Origin: Hetaerina americana
Lineage: Eukaryota; Arthropoda; Insecta; Odonata; Calopterygidae
Assembly: GCA_022747635.1 (NCBI GenBank)
Contig: JAKTNV010000670.1
Span: forward strand, 1 to 64,000
Length of the DNA stretch: 64,000 bases
Direction: 5' to 3'
Shown here: one piece after another, positions 33,250 to 45,189 of the stretch
Position numbering within the stretch: the stretch's first letter is position 1
How the letters are laid out: each line of letters begins with the position of its first letter
Program-made: the position numbers and the translations under genes
The notes under the pieces: model-generated
Database searches by the model: none
What the model saw: the letters and a program-made list of their open reading frames with translations, nothing else
Told to the model about the DNA's origin: nothing

Positions 33250-33304
33250 TGTTCTTTACCTGATGATGACTTTGTAAGTCGAAACCTAGGTCGTGTTAAT
33301 AAAA
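33250..33304 (+). ncRNA. hammerhead-ribozyme-like motif in the PLE2 right tail
   Basis: Identical in all core parts to the 21070-21124 motif: CTGATGA at 33260-33266, GACTT/AAGTC stem, GAA, ACC/GGT, and the predicted cleavage base C at 33292. Confidence 0.68.
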
Positions 33305-35549
33305 AAATATATGTGGACCAACCAAGTATTTCTTTCTTTTCCGATATGAATCGCTTCCACAAAGTGACGCCTCAGACAATTTCATTCGTGTTTTAGTTAG
33401 GTACCTTACAGTGCAAAACGTTACGTAGTAAGGGCCCATAAGGAATCTTCCCGGGTTTTACGTTGTTGTGGTGGAGTGGGTTGAATGTATATGTGGACTA
33501 TTCCCCCTTCTCCACTGATGACTTCAAGAAAAGAAGATCATGGATATCAAGAATGGAGAAAGAAAAGAGAAGGCTTATTTGTTGAAGAAAGAAGTAAGAT
33601 GATAGCTAAGGTCAAGAGGTTAGGCTAGGCTCTAAGCGGTGCTATACGTTGCGTAGTTAGGGTTCATAAGGCTACTCGCCGTGGGTATATACGCAGTTTT
33701 GGGGGAGAGTATTTAATGTATGTTTGTAGTAACCCTTTTTCTTCACAGGTGACTTCAAATACAGGTGATCATGGATTTAGAGAATAAAGAAAGAAAGGAA
33801 AATACTTTTTGGTTAAAGAAAGAAGTGTGAAGATAGCTTTCGGAGCGTGTTTTCGTTAGGCACTCAGTGGTGAAAAAGATACGTATATGGGGCAAATGTG
33901 GCATCCCGCCGTGGGTTTTTACGCGGTTTTTGTTGGGATCATTATATGTTTATCTGTACTAATTCCCCGTCTCATCAAGCGACTTAAAGGAAATAGATTA
34001 TGTATGTCAATAATTGAAGAAAGAAAAGAGAAGACTCTAAGGTTGAAGGAAGAACTGTGAAGATACATTAGGGCGCGTGTTTTAGTTAGCCACTAAGCAG
34101 TGTAAAACGTTGCGTAGTTTGGGCCCATAAGTCGACCCGCCGTGGGTATATACGCGGTTTTGGTAGGGAATGTTATATGTATATGTGTACTAATCCAACC
34201 TATCCACAGCTGACTTCAACAAAAGAAGATCATGGAAATCAAGAATGAAGATAGAAAATGATTTCTTGGTTGAAGAAAGAAGTGTGGATAGCTTACGGCG
34301 CGTGTTTCAGTAAGGCACTTAGTGGTGCAAAACATTGCGTAGTAAGGGCCCGTAAGGAAAACCGCCGTAGGTATCTCTGTGGTTATGGTGGGGAGTGTTA
34401 TGTGTAATGTTCACTATTCCTTCCTCTCTACAGGTGACTTTAACAGAAGAATATAAAGGCTGTCAAGTATGAAGAAATATAAATGCATACTTCTTGGTTG
34501 AAATAAAAGTGAGAAGATAGCTTAGGGATAGTGTCTTCGTTAAGCACCTAGTGGTGCAAAACGTGGCGTAGTTGAGGCCAATAGGGTAACTCGCCGTGTG
34601 TTTTTACGTGGTTTTTGTGGGTAGTGTTATATGTATATCTGTACTATTTCCCCCTCCTGGGCAGGTGACTTCAAGATAAGAAGGTCTTGGAGGTCCAGAA
34701 AAAGGAAAAAAGATATGACTTCTTGGTTGTAGAAAGAAGTGTAAAGATAGCTTAAAGTACGTGTTTTAGTTAGAAACATAGCGGTGCAAAACGGTACATG
34801 GTGACGGCCAGTAAGGCCAATCCGCCACGGGTATCTCTGTGGTTTTCGTGAATAGTGTCATATGTATATATGCACTCTTCCCCCATCTCAACAACAGACT
34901 TCAACAAAAGAAGACCATGGATGGCAAGGATTAAGAAAGGTAAGAGAAGACTTCTTGGTTGGAAAAAGAAATGTTAAGGTAGCTTAGGGCACGTTTTTTT
35001 AGCAAGGTACATAGACGTGCAAAACGTGGCGTAGTTAGGGCCAATGAGGGAAACCGCCGTTGGTTTTAACGATTTTTTGTTACGAAGTGATTTATGTTTA
35101 TGAGTACATAAACCTTCGCTCAACAGGTGACTACAACGAAAGTAAATCATTGATGTCAAGGATAAAGAAAGATAAGAAAAGATTTCTTGGTTGAAAAAAG
35201 ATGTGTGAAGATAGCTTAGGGCGCCTTTTTTTGCAAACCACCTAGTGGTGAATATTTAGGCAAAGTTAGCGCCAATATGGTAACCCGCCGTGGGTTTTTA
35301 CGCGGTTTTTTGGTGAAGGTTTTTTGTATATCTGTACTAATACCTCCTCTCCGAAGGTGACTTCATGATGAGAAGTTTATTGAAGTCAAGAATGGAGAAA
35401 GAAAAGAGATACTTTTTCTTTGAAGAAAGGAGTGTGAATTAAGCTTAGTGCGCGTGTTTCAGTTAGGCACTTAGCGGTGCAAAACGTTGCGCAGTAAGGG
35501 CTCATAAGGCTACAAGCCGCGGGTTGTAACGCGGTTATGGTAGAGAGTG

Positions 35550-35690
<141 letters not shown>

Positions 35691-35919
35691 TTAAATCCCC
35701 ACTCTCCACAGGTGACTTCCGGAACAGAAAATCATTAACGACAAGAGTGAGGAAAGAAAAAAAAGATTTCTTGATTGAAAAAAGAAGTGTGAATATATAT
35801 TAAGGCGCGTGTTTTAAATTGAAATTTAGCGGTGCAAAACATTACGTAGTCAGGGCCAATAGGGAAACCCACCGTGGGTATCTGCTTGATTTTGGTGGGT
35901 AGTATTATACTACCTTGAT

Positions 35920-37240
35920 CAAAAATTTCCCGGAATTTATTCAGAAAATTAAAAATACAAGTTTATTCATCTAAATCCATATTGTCCCCTTCAAAGTAAT
36001 CCCCATCGACTGCAACACTCTTATGCCAGCGCTTGATCCAATCCTCGAAACATTTTTTATATTCGGTTTTCGGTATGTCCATCAGTGCTTCCTGCGATTT
36101 TTCCATTACTTCCTCTCGGCTGCTAAAACACGTTCCCCGTAATGGTTTTTTAACTCGATTGAACAGAAAGAAGTCACAGGGAGCCGAATCAGGTGAATTC
36201 GGTGGCTGTTGGATGGTATTTGTTGCATTTTTTGTCAAAAAATTACGAATAATGATAGCACTGTGCGACGGTGCGTTATCATGGTGCAACATCCACGAGT
36301 TTTCTGCCCACATTTCTGGTCTCTTTCGGCGAATTGCTTCACGCAAACGTCTCATAACCCCCAAATAATACTCTTTGTTTACTGTCTGGCCTTCTGGCAA
36401 AAATTCATGATGCACTACACCGTTGTAATCCATGAAAACCGTCAGCATTGCCTTCTTTTTTGACTGAAAACGACGTGGTTTTTTTGGTCTCGGCTCATTT
36501 GGTGAACGCCATTCACTTGCCTGATGTCTTGATTGCGTGTCGTACTCATAAACCAACGTCTCGTCTCCAGTAATGATCCTTTTGATGAATGTGGGATCGG
36601 ATTCAGCCTCGCAAATCATGTCTTTTGCGACGTCAACACGGTCTCTTTTTTGCATGAAATTGAGGTCTTTTGGCACCAACTTTGCTGCTACACGACGGAA
36701 ACCCAAATCATTAACCACAATGTCTTGGGCGGATCCATAGGCAATGTTCAAGTCCTCCGCTTTTTCTCTGATGGTTAATTTGCGGTTATTGACCAACATT
36801 TCTTTTACTTTATCAATTTTTTCACCGACTTTCGATGTCGATGGTCTGCCACTGCGTTCATCATCTTCGATTGACTCACGACCACTTCTGAACCGCTCGT
36901 GCCACTGGTAAACGACCGTTTTTTTAGAGAATCGTTGCCGAAACACTTTTCCAACATTTCCAACGTCCGTGCGCCACTAAATCTGTTTTTTACGCAAAAT
37001 TTAATACAAGTTCGTTGTTGCAATTTTAAATCCATTTCTGCAATTGTAAAAAATCGCCAACACACACAGAGATAGATGTACTCTTGGCTACGTAACTTTT
37101 GCAAATGTCAAGTTATGACACTAAGATTTAAAGGGAATATCAACAACAGATGTACCAATTTAACAAAAAAAACAGAACTCAAATCGGAACGATGGGAGCG
37201 CCACACGGTGGTTATTCCGGGAACTTTTTGATCAAGGTAG
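35920..37240 (-). mobile_element. mariner copy M7 at the J/K monomer boundary
   Basis: A 1321-bp element with inverted ends CTACCTTGATCAAAAA on both sides and TA at 35918-35919 and 37241-37242. Inserted in AGTATTATATTCATAT of monomers J/K, not in F, so it is independent of M1-M6. It keeps the third catalytic Asp, so it represents a lineage without the D-to-A change. Confidence 0.92.
35963..37035 (-). pseudogene. mariner transposase M7, one frameshift, catalytic triad intact
   Basis: ATG at MDLKLQQRTC (37035). A one-base loss in the T run at 36920-36926 (seven T) shifts the frame after DSLKK; from there the frame is open to the normal stop at 35963, ending YFEGDNMDLDE. All three catalytic Asp are present: ITGDETLVYEYD, HHDNAPSHS and SPDSAPCDFFLF, with 34 residues between the second and third, the D34D of mariner. 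Leu replaces the usual Trp after the first Asp motif. A single indel in a slippage-prone run is the only break, making this the copy closest to an active sequence, but as it stands it encodes no complete enzyme. Confidence 0.88.
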
Positions 37241-38073
37241 TATTCATATATACACTAATCTTTCCTCTCTTAAGCTGACATAAACAAAAGATGAATATGG
37301 ATGTTAACGATGAAGAAAAATAACAGAGGACTTCTTGGTGGAAAAAGGAAGTGGAAAGAAAGCTTAGGGCGCGTTTTTAACCAGGCACCTTTTGGTGCAA
37401 ATCGTTGAATAGTTAATGCAAATATGGCAAACCGCGAATGAATTTTACGCAGTTTTTTTGGGGAGTGTTATATGTTTATGTTTACTTATCCCATATCTCA
37501 ACAGGTGACTACAACAAAAGGAGAACATGGATGTCAAGGATTAACAAAGATAAGAGAAGACTTTTTGGTGGAAAAAAGAAGTTTGAAGATAGCTTATGGC
37601 GCGTTTTTTTAGCAAGGCACATAGTGGTGCAAAACGTTGAATATTGAGGGACCAAAAGGATGCTAGTAGTGGGTTTTTCGCGGTTTTGGTGAGGAATTTA
37701 TATGTATATGTTTACTTATTCCACCTCTCCAGAGTTGACTTCAAGAAAAGAATATAACATATTTCAAGAAAGAAGAAAGAAAAGAGAAGACTTCTTGGTT
37801 GAAGAAAGTAGTGTAAAAATAGCTTACAGCGCGTGTTTTAGTTAGGCGCCTAATGTTAAAGAACGTTTCGTAGGTTAGGCAAATAAGGAAACGCGACGTG
37901 GGTTTTTACGTAGTGTTTGTGTGGAATATTATATGTATATCAGTACTAATCCAACCTCCACAAAGGTGACTTACAGGAAAGTAGGACATGAATGTAAAGA
38001 ATGAAGAAAGAAAGGAAAAGAATTCTTGGTTGAAGAAAGGAATGTGTAGAAAGATTAGGAGGCGTGTTTAGTT

Positions 38074-38588
38074 CATCTACATCTACATCTACATAATACC
38101 CCGCAAGCCGCCGCAAGGGCGTGTGGCGGGGGGTGTTAGGTCCCCAACCGTAAAAAAGAAAAATACTACATGCAAAAAAACAATACGGAAAATTACACCC
38201 ACAGCAGCGCACACACTCACGCAAAAATCCCTTCATCCAATACTCATGCAAACACATATACCGCAAAACAACTTAAAAACTGCACCCCATGATGCAGCAC
38301 GAAAGACATCCTACAACACAGAAGCCAGGACACAACAAGCAAGAAATTGAAACATCACTACCACATGAAAATGCACCACGAAACACTCTACCCCCAAAGA
38401 GTCTCTAAATGGCAGGAAATGCGACTCAACGTTGCAGGAAGCAGGAATTGCCCACCGCGGAGAGGGACGAAGAATTGAAAGGGAAACCTTAAAACAGATG
38501 AACAGAACATGAATGAAGTCATTTGAAAAGAATGTGTTATTACAGCAAAACACATAAGGTTAGTGGAAGAGCATGCATTTAAATACAA
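38074..38588 (-). other. LINE1 3' UTR and terminal microsatellite
   Basis: Non-coding tail after the ORF2 stop (38589-38591). It is nearly the same as the tail of LINE3 (60306-60815) but unlike the tail of LINE2, so two subfamilies are present. The last bases on the coding strand are a hairpin-capable GC-rich block followed by (ATGTAG)n. Confidence 0.8.
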
Positions 38589-41452
38589 CTAATTATTGTT
38601 TAGACGCTGAGGGTAGCAAGAGGAATTTTTGCTTTCTATAACCCTGCAGTTGCTATCTCGTATTGTCCGTGGGAAGAAGGAGTCCTTGAGTCGGCTAGTT
38701 CTGGCATCTATTTCCCGAATTTTATAAACATTATCCTAGCGACTAATGTATGTAGGAGTACGAATAATTTGCAAGACCTCGGTGCTGAAACATGCGGATA
38801 TAAATTTATTTAATAATTTCAATCTTGCATTGAATCGTCTCTCAGCCAATGATTCCCACCCCAAATTTATGAGCATTTCGGTGACGCTTTGCGTTTTCTC
38901 GTAGGATATTTTTACAAAACCGGCTGCCCGGCTTTGAACCCTCTCAATTTCCCGAATAAGACATTTTTCACTCGGATCACACACGCTGCATGCGTATTCT
39001 AAATAAGGCCTTAAAAGAGCGTGGTAACAACGTTCCTTGACCTTCGATTCACTTTTGCCGACAATGCGTCAATTAAATCCAATTTTTTATATGCTTGACC
39101 GCCGACTTTACGCATGTAAGTCCCCCAAGTTAAGTCTTTTGTGAATGTGACACCTAGGTATTTTACCGTATCAACTACTGCTAGGTCACCTCCAGCTAAT
39201 TTGTAAGCAAATCCAGTTGATCTTTTAAAGAAATTTACCACTGAACATTTATTATAATTTAGAGTCAATCCCTAGTTAGAACACCATTTAGTAATGCAAT
39301 CTAAATCCTGCTCCAGAATAAAATGATCCTCATCCCCAGATATCTCCCGATAGATCACCGTGTCATCCGCGAACATCCTAATTTTACTATTCACTTCGCG
39401 GTTCAAATCGTTAACAAAAATCAAGAAAAGCAACGGCCCGATCACACTTCCCTGAGGTACCCCCGACGTGACTCGAACGCTGTCGGAACTAGCGCCGTCA
39501 AGGACTACCCTCTGTTCCCGCTCTGAAAGAAAATCTTTAATCCAACTTATGGCGCCCTTGTTTATACCCGCGACCTTTAATTTATGAATGAGTTTACCAT
39601 GTGGGACCTTATCAAATGCCTTTTGAAAATCTAAGAAGATGGCATCCACTTGCCTACCTCTCTCACCCGATAAAAGTAAATCATGTGTAAATAATCCTAA
39701 TTGGGTCTCGCAGGAGCGGGTTTTCCTGAATCCGTGTTGATTGTCACTTAAAAAGTTAATATTGTCAAGGTGTCTCATTATTGAACTGACAATTATGTGC
39801 TCTGAGATTTTACAACAGATAGAAGTGAGAGATATAGGTCTGTAATTACTGGGATCCTCCCTGTCACCACTTTTAAAAATAGGCGTTATTTTCGCGGTTT
39901 TCCAAATCTTAGGTATTTTGCACTCTGTGAGGGAATTGTTAAATATAAATTCAAGGTACGGGGCAATGTTTGGAGCTAAATGTTTTATCACCCTAGCTGG
40001 TATATTTTCGGGACCCGGGGATATGTTGGGTTTAATCTCGTTAAGCAATTTTGGAATTCCTTGTTGGTCCACTGTTATTTTTTCCATGGGTGGAGTATGT
40101 ATTGTTTCTTGGTGATATGCGGTGGCAACATCATTCGAGAAAACGCTTTGGAAGAATGAATTTAAGATGTTAGCTTTACCCTCACTGTCTGTATGAATTA
40201 TATTGTTACAATCCCTTAAGCAAGCCACGGTTTGTTTACTCCCATTTACTTCCCTAAAATATGACCAGAAAGCTTTGGGGTCAGTGTTCAAGTGCTCGCA
40301 AAGTACTTTGCGTTTAAAGTCCAGTAAAGCGCTACGTTATTGTGTTTTGGTTTCAATTTTAGAGGATCTATATGTGTCCCATAATTGTTTATTCTCAGGG
40401 GATGATGTGTGTACGCCTGCCCTCTTTACCCTAGAGTGTAGCATTCTCTGCTTTCGAAGGGCTTTTCTAACTTCTTTATTGTACCACCTGGGGTCGCGAT
40501 TTGCTTTAACGTATTTTATAGGTATGAAATCTACGATTCCTTTTTGCACGATATTAACAAATTCTGTCCAAGTTTCTTCCACGTTGACATGACTTAAGCG
40601 GGTTTTGAACTCGGGTAGTGAATAGTTTAATTGATTGGCAAAAGATTCAAAGTCTGCTTTATGGTAATTATAAATTTTTCTTTTTGGTTTAATGATCTTT
40701 TTTATTTCTATGTCCAAGTGGACATTAACTGCTTTATGGTCACTCAAGCCCTCATCAGTTGATACACTAATAATACGTTCAGGCGTGTTTGTAAGAAATA
40801 GATCCAATATGTTTTTTCCACGGGTGGGCATGCGTAATGCTTGATGGAGGGAGTTTCTTTGAACCAATTTTATCATGGAATTGCAAGATTCGCGATCGCG
40901 GGTCCCAGATTTAACGATATTGTTGTCCCAACCTATACCAGGGAGATTAAAGTCGCCACCGATTATGTTTATGATGTTATTATATTTACGTGTAAAATTG
41001 CAAATTTGATCGTTGAGGGTGTGAAGTGTTTTCAAATCTGAGTCTGGAGGTCTGTAGAAAGAGCATAAATTTATGTTGGGTTGATTGGTCCGTATTAAGG
41101 TGCACCAAACACTTTCTATGTTATATATTTCAACTGAAACCTGCCTGCTTTCAAAATTACTTTTAACTGCCAAGAAAACCCCTCCTCCGGGTCTTGTATC
41201 TCTATCGTGTCGGTAAACTTTGAAATCTATTGGGAAAATTTCTTTGTCGTTTATGTCATTGCACAGCCAACTCTCTGTGCCTAATACTATATCAGCGGAA
41301 TGAGTTTGGATTATGTGTTCTAGATCCGCTGATTTGTTCTTGAGGCTTCTGCAATTTATAACAAGTATAGTTAAATTATTTTGATGTTGAATAACGTCCT
41401 TATTTGTGTCTGAATGTAGTTTAGGACGCCTTTGTGGGGAAGTGCGTGTCAC
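38589..41452 (-). pseudogene. LINE1 ORF2: endonuclease and reverse transcriptase, four disruptions
   Basis: Encodes an apurinic-like (EEP) endonuclease followed by a reverse transcriptase, which together nick target DNA and copy the element RNA. EEP motifs: VINCRSLKNK, GTESWL, SFYRPP, GGDFNLPGIGWDN and GLSDHKAV. RT motifs: ISPGPENIPARV, TPIFKSGDREDPSNYRPISL, VDAIFLDFQKAFDKVPH, SGVPQGSVIGPLLFLIFVND and the catalytic FADD (about 39362-39373). Disruptions: in-frame TAA at 40337, TAG near 39271 (a lost Trp codon), a frameshift near 39060 and a TAG at 38736. After these the frame continues to the stop at 38589-38591. No ATG lies at the expected start; the frame is open back to the ORF1 stop, so the limit at 41452 (a GTG) is nominal. 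Confidence 0.88.
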
Positions 41453-41559
41453 ATGTCTTTCTAAATTAATGCCAGTGTTGTCGGTGACTTTTATATTTTT
41501 ATTAATAATATTATACGCGCTATCCCCAGATGTTACTGACCCAATAAGTGACCTGCCCT

Positions 41560-42584
41560 CTATCCTAAAAAAGGCCTACAGTGGTTGAGTATCCTATCCG
41601 CTACCTTACTCGCCGCTTCCGCCGTGTAATGGACCCCAGATCGGTTAAGGGGAGTCCTGCAAGATCGGAGGGTTGGTCTCAGGTCAACGAAGGAGGCTCC
41701 TATGTCCGAGCAGAATCTCGATACTCTCTGGTTTATGCCTTCCACTCGGCTCAAAACCAGAGACCCGCGATCCTCCCTCGGAACGATGCTGCAGACCGTT
41801 AGTCCCAGCCGAACCCCCTCGATGCCCTGGACGCGCTTCACCTCGGAGCTCAGTTCCCTAAGGGAACGGAGGACCTCCTCGGATCCACGGTCCGTGACGT
41901 CGTTGGTGCCCACATGGGCCACGACCTGCAGCCTAGAGCACTTCGTGCCTTTGACCGCCGCCTCGATTGCCTTCGTCACCTGAGGGACTCCACGCCTGGT
42001 ATACACCAGGCGGTCACCCGTTGATCGGCGCCTACGCGGCGCGCCCTTTCCCTCAATGGAACCATTACACGCCGGACATTCGACCTACCGATTACTACAA
42101 CTCCCTCCCTTCCCGTTCCCTGACGTCTTACCCTAGGCAGTGCCCTCGGAGTAGGGATAGGGGCTGCAGGTACGGTGGTTCTGTCATCCGACAGCACCTG
42201 GTACCTGTTGGAGACGGGGATGGTATCTCTCTCCGCAGAGTCAAATCCACGCCGCAGCGTTACCTTCCCCTTGCCCCGAGAGACGACCCTCCAATCGTCC
42301 GACCCACGGACGTGAGACACTCCCTCGTTTGGAGATGGGACACGGGGTAGGTCTCTAATCGCCCAGCCACGTGTAGCATTCGGACGAATCCGTGCACCCA
42401 TATGGGCGTGGCGGGTTTTCGTATTCCCACCCCGAGCACCATCTCTCCCGAGGGGAGCCCTCCGGCCGGCGATCTCCGATCGATGCTCCCGTACCATTCT
42501 CTCCAGCATGACGATACGGGCCCTTAAAGCCGCGCATTCGCTAGTGCCTTCGAGCATGGCAACAGGGGACCTAGATGAAGCCAT
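41560..42584 (-). pseudogene. LINE1 ORF1: coiled coil plus SGNH/esterase-like domain, one frameshift
   Basis: Starts at MASSRSPVAML, chosen because LINE2 has the same start; the frame is open nine codons further. The N-terminal ~40 residues (CAALRARIVMLERMVRE) look like a coiled coil, followed by a basic, low-complexity linker. The C-terminal half has SGNH-hydrolase-like blocks: VVIGRSNVRRV (block I, Ser kept), VVAHVGTNDV (the Asn block) and LNRSGVHYT (the His block, lacking the usual Asp). Such an esterase-like ORF1 is known from CR1 elements, where it is thought to act in RNP or membrane binding. A one-base loss near 41993 splits the frame between WCIPG and GVPQV. Confidence 0.85.
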
Positions 42585-43028
42585 CTTAAATAACAACCGA
42601 GTTCCCAACAAAAGCTAACTTGTATACGCTACGCTAAAATTTCTAAGAGTTAGTCAAATTTACCTCAATCAATAAGTTACGCTTTGGAAGATAGTAAAGA
42701 AAGGAAAGAAAAGAGATATTAAGAAAATAAAGCACTCACCGATAACCAATTAGATTCGACGGACAAAAACCACCACAAGCCACTAAGAGTACCCACTAGG
42801 AATACCACCAAACTATTAAAAACTAATAACAAGCAGCACGAAAACTAAATAAACTTAAAAATTTCACAAAATTAAAGCTAACACTAAACTACACTTCACT
42901 AGAGAAGAACAAACACAGAGGTACAGAAGTATCAGCAGGCACGCAGGTAGTCTCAGGTACGGTCGAACCGGTTCTACGGAGCGAGCTCGAGCACGTCTGT
43001 TCTCGGCAGAAGCCAGGCAGAGAATGAC
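42585..43028 (-). promoter_or_regulatory. LINE1 5' UTR
   Basis: About 440 bp upstream of ORF1. The outermost 90 bp are GC-rich and the rest AT-rich. The part near ORF1 matches the LINE2 leader (for example GTGGTGGTTTTTGTCC and TTTTGTTGGGAACT). Internal promoters usually lie here in non-LTR elements, but I see no specific promoter motif. Confidence 0.6.
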
Positions 43029-45156
43029 GTTAGGCACCTAACGGTGCAAAACGTTACGTAGTAAAGGCCCATAAGGAATCTGCCGTGGGTTTAACGTTAT
43101 TGTGGTTAAGAGGGTTGTATGTATATGTGTACTATTCCCCCTTCTTAGTTGATGACTTCAAGAAAGAAGATCATGGATACCAAGAATGGAGAAAGAGAAG
43201 AGAAGGTTTCTTTGTTGAAGAAAGAAGTAAGAAGATAGCTAGGGTCAAGTGATTAGGCTAGGCACTAAGCGGTGCTAAACGTTGCGTAGTTTGGGCCCAT
43301 AAGGAAACCTGCGGTGGGCATATACGTGGTTTTGGTGGGGAGTGTTTAATGTATGTTTGTAATAACCCCTTTTCTTCACAGGTGACTTCAAATAAAGAAG
43401 ATCATGGATGTAAAGATTAAAGAAAGAAAGGAAAATACTTTAAGTATCTTCTTCTTCTTAAGCTTCTAAGGCAGTAAATAAGGCAGAGGGGTTTTTTGTA
43501 TATCTTTACTAATACCTCCTCTCCGCAGGTGACTTCATAAGGAGAAGATCATTGAAGTCAAGAATGGTGAAAAAAAGAGAACTTTTTCTTTTAAGGAAGG
43601 AGTGTGAATTAAGCTTAGTGCGCGTGTTTAAGTTAGGCACTTAGCGGTGCAAAACGTTGCGCAGTAAGGGCTCAAAAGGCTACAAGCCGCGGGTTGTAAC
43701 GCGGTTATGGTAAGAGTGTTATGTGATTTAATCCCCACTCTCCACCGGTGACTTTGGAAACAGAAGACCTTTGGTAGTGGTATGTGAATATGTGTTCTAA
43801 TCCCAATTCTCCAAAGGTTTCTTCAAAAAAAGAAGATCATGGATATCAAGAATGAAGAAAGAAAAAGATTTCTTGGTTGAAGAAAGAAGTGTGAAGATAG
43901 CTTAGGGCGGGTCTTTCAGTAAGGCACTTAGTGGTGCAAAACATCACGTAGTAGGTGCCCATAAGGAAAACTGCCGCGGTTATCTCCGTGGTAATGATGG
44001 GGAGTGTTATGTGTTATGTTCACTAAACCCTCCTCTGGACAACTGATTTTAACAAAGAATATAAAGGATGTCAAGGATGAAGAAAGATAAGAGAAGTCTT
44101 CTTTGTTGAAATAAAAGTGAGAAGATAGCTTAGGGATAGTGTATTCGTTAGGCACCTAGTGGTGCAAAACGTTGCGTAGTTGAGGCCAATATGGTAACTC
44201 GCCGTGTTTATTTACGTGGTTTTTGTGGGGAGTGTTATTTGTATATCTGTACTAATTCCCCCTCTTGGGCAGGTGTCTCCAACAAAAGAAAATCATGGAT
44301 GTCAAGACAAAGGAAAAAAAGATAGACATCTTGGTTGTAGAAAGAAGTGTAAAAATAGCTTAAAGTACGTGTTTTTAATAGCAACATAGCGGTGCAAAAC
44401 GGTACATGATGACGGCCACTAACGCCATCCGCCGTGGGTATCTCTGTGGTTTTCGTGGATAGTGTCATATGTATATATACACTATTCCCCCGTCTCAACA
44501 GGTGACTTCAACAAAAGAAGACCATGGATGTCATGGATAAAGAATGGTAAGAGAAGACTCCTTGGTTGAAGAAAGATATGTCAAGATAGCATAGGGATAC
44601 ATTTTTTTAGCCAGGTCCCTAGTCGTGCAAAACGTTGCGTAGTTAGGGCCAATGAGGCAAACCGCCGTTGGTTTTAACGATTTTTTGTAAAGAAGTCATT
44701 AATGTTTATGTGTATTATACCCCCTCTCAACAGATGACTGCAACAAAAGAAGATCATTGATTCCGAGGATAAAGAAAGATAAGAAAAGACTTCTTGGTAA
44801 AAAAAAGATTTGTGAAGATAGCTTAGGGCGCCTTTTTTGCAAAGCACCTAGTGGTGCAAAACTTTGCGTAGTTAGGGCCAATATGGTAACCTGCCGTGGG
44901 TTTTTACGCGGTTTTTTTGGGGAGGGATTTTTGTATATCTGTACTAATACCTCCTCTCCGCAGGTGACTTAATGAAGAGAAGATCACTAAAGACAAGAAT
45001 GGTGAAAGAAAAGAGATACTTTATCTTTGAAGAAAGGAGTGTGAATTAAGCTTAGTGCGCTAGTATAAGTTTGGGACTTAGCGGTGCAAAACGTTGCGCA
45101 GTAAGGGCTCATAAGGCTACAAGCCACTGGTTGTAACGCGGTTATGGTAAAGAGTG

Positions 45157-45189
<33 letters not shown>

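Larger units (their letters stand above)
31459..33386. mobile_element. Penelope-like insertion PLE2: simple head-to-head palindrome
   Basis: A 1928-bp insertion flanked by CGTGTTTTAGTTA (31446-31458 and 33387-33399). Left arm on the minus strand, right arm on the plus strand, meeting at about 32518/32519 in TTAGTCGATAA, a short stretch common to both. Each arm is a 5'-truncated copy. Same target base and same ends as PLE1, including the extra 40 bp on the right (33347-33386), so PLE1 and PLE2 descend from one insertion copied with the satellite. PLE2 lacks the duplication and filler of PLE1 and so shows the original form. Confidence 0.9.
38074..43028 (-). mobile_element. LINE1: nearly full-length CR1-type non-LTR retrotransposon
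   Basis: About 4.95 kb on the minus strand. The 3' end at the left is a short microsatellite of CATCTA units (ATGTAG on the coding strand) next to a GC-rich hairpin region (ACCCCGCAAGCCGCCGC and the facing GGCGGGGGGTGT). Then come a 3' UTR of about 500 bp, ORF2 (endonuclease plus RT), ORF1 (coiled coil plus SGNH/esterase-like) and a 5' UTR ending in GC-rich DNA at about 43028. The satellite is interrupted between TGTTTAGTT and TTAGGCACC; a GTT may be the only target duplication. The SGNH-type ORF1 and the 3' microsatellite favour the CR1 clade. Confidence 0.88.

Noticed and set aside
35963..37035. M7 as an active autonomous mariner
   Set aside because: The catalytic triad is intact, but a one-base loss in the T run separates the DNA-binding start from the rest, so no complete enzyme is encoded as read here.
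38123..38588. Small open frames of 60-110 residues on both strands in the LINE1 tail and the matching LINE3 tail
   Set aside because: They lie after the ORF2 stop in the 3' UTR; the frames are not kept between LINE1 and LINE3.
41581..42350. Plus-strand frames of 60-130 residues over LINE1 ORF1
   Set aside because: Antisense to ORF1, which has recognisable SGNH-like blocks on the minus strand; the GC-rich sequence makes chance frames likely.
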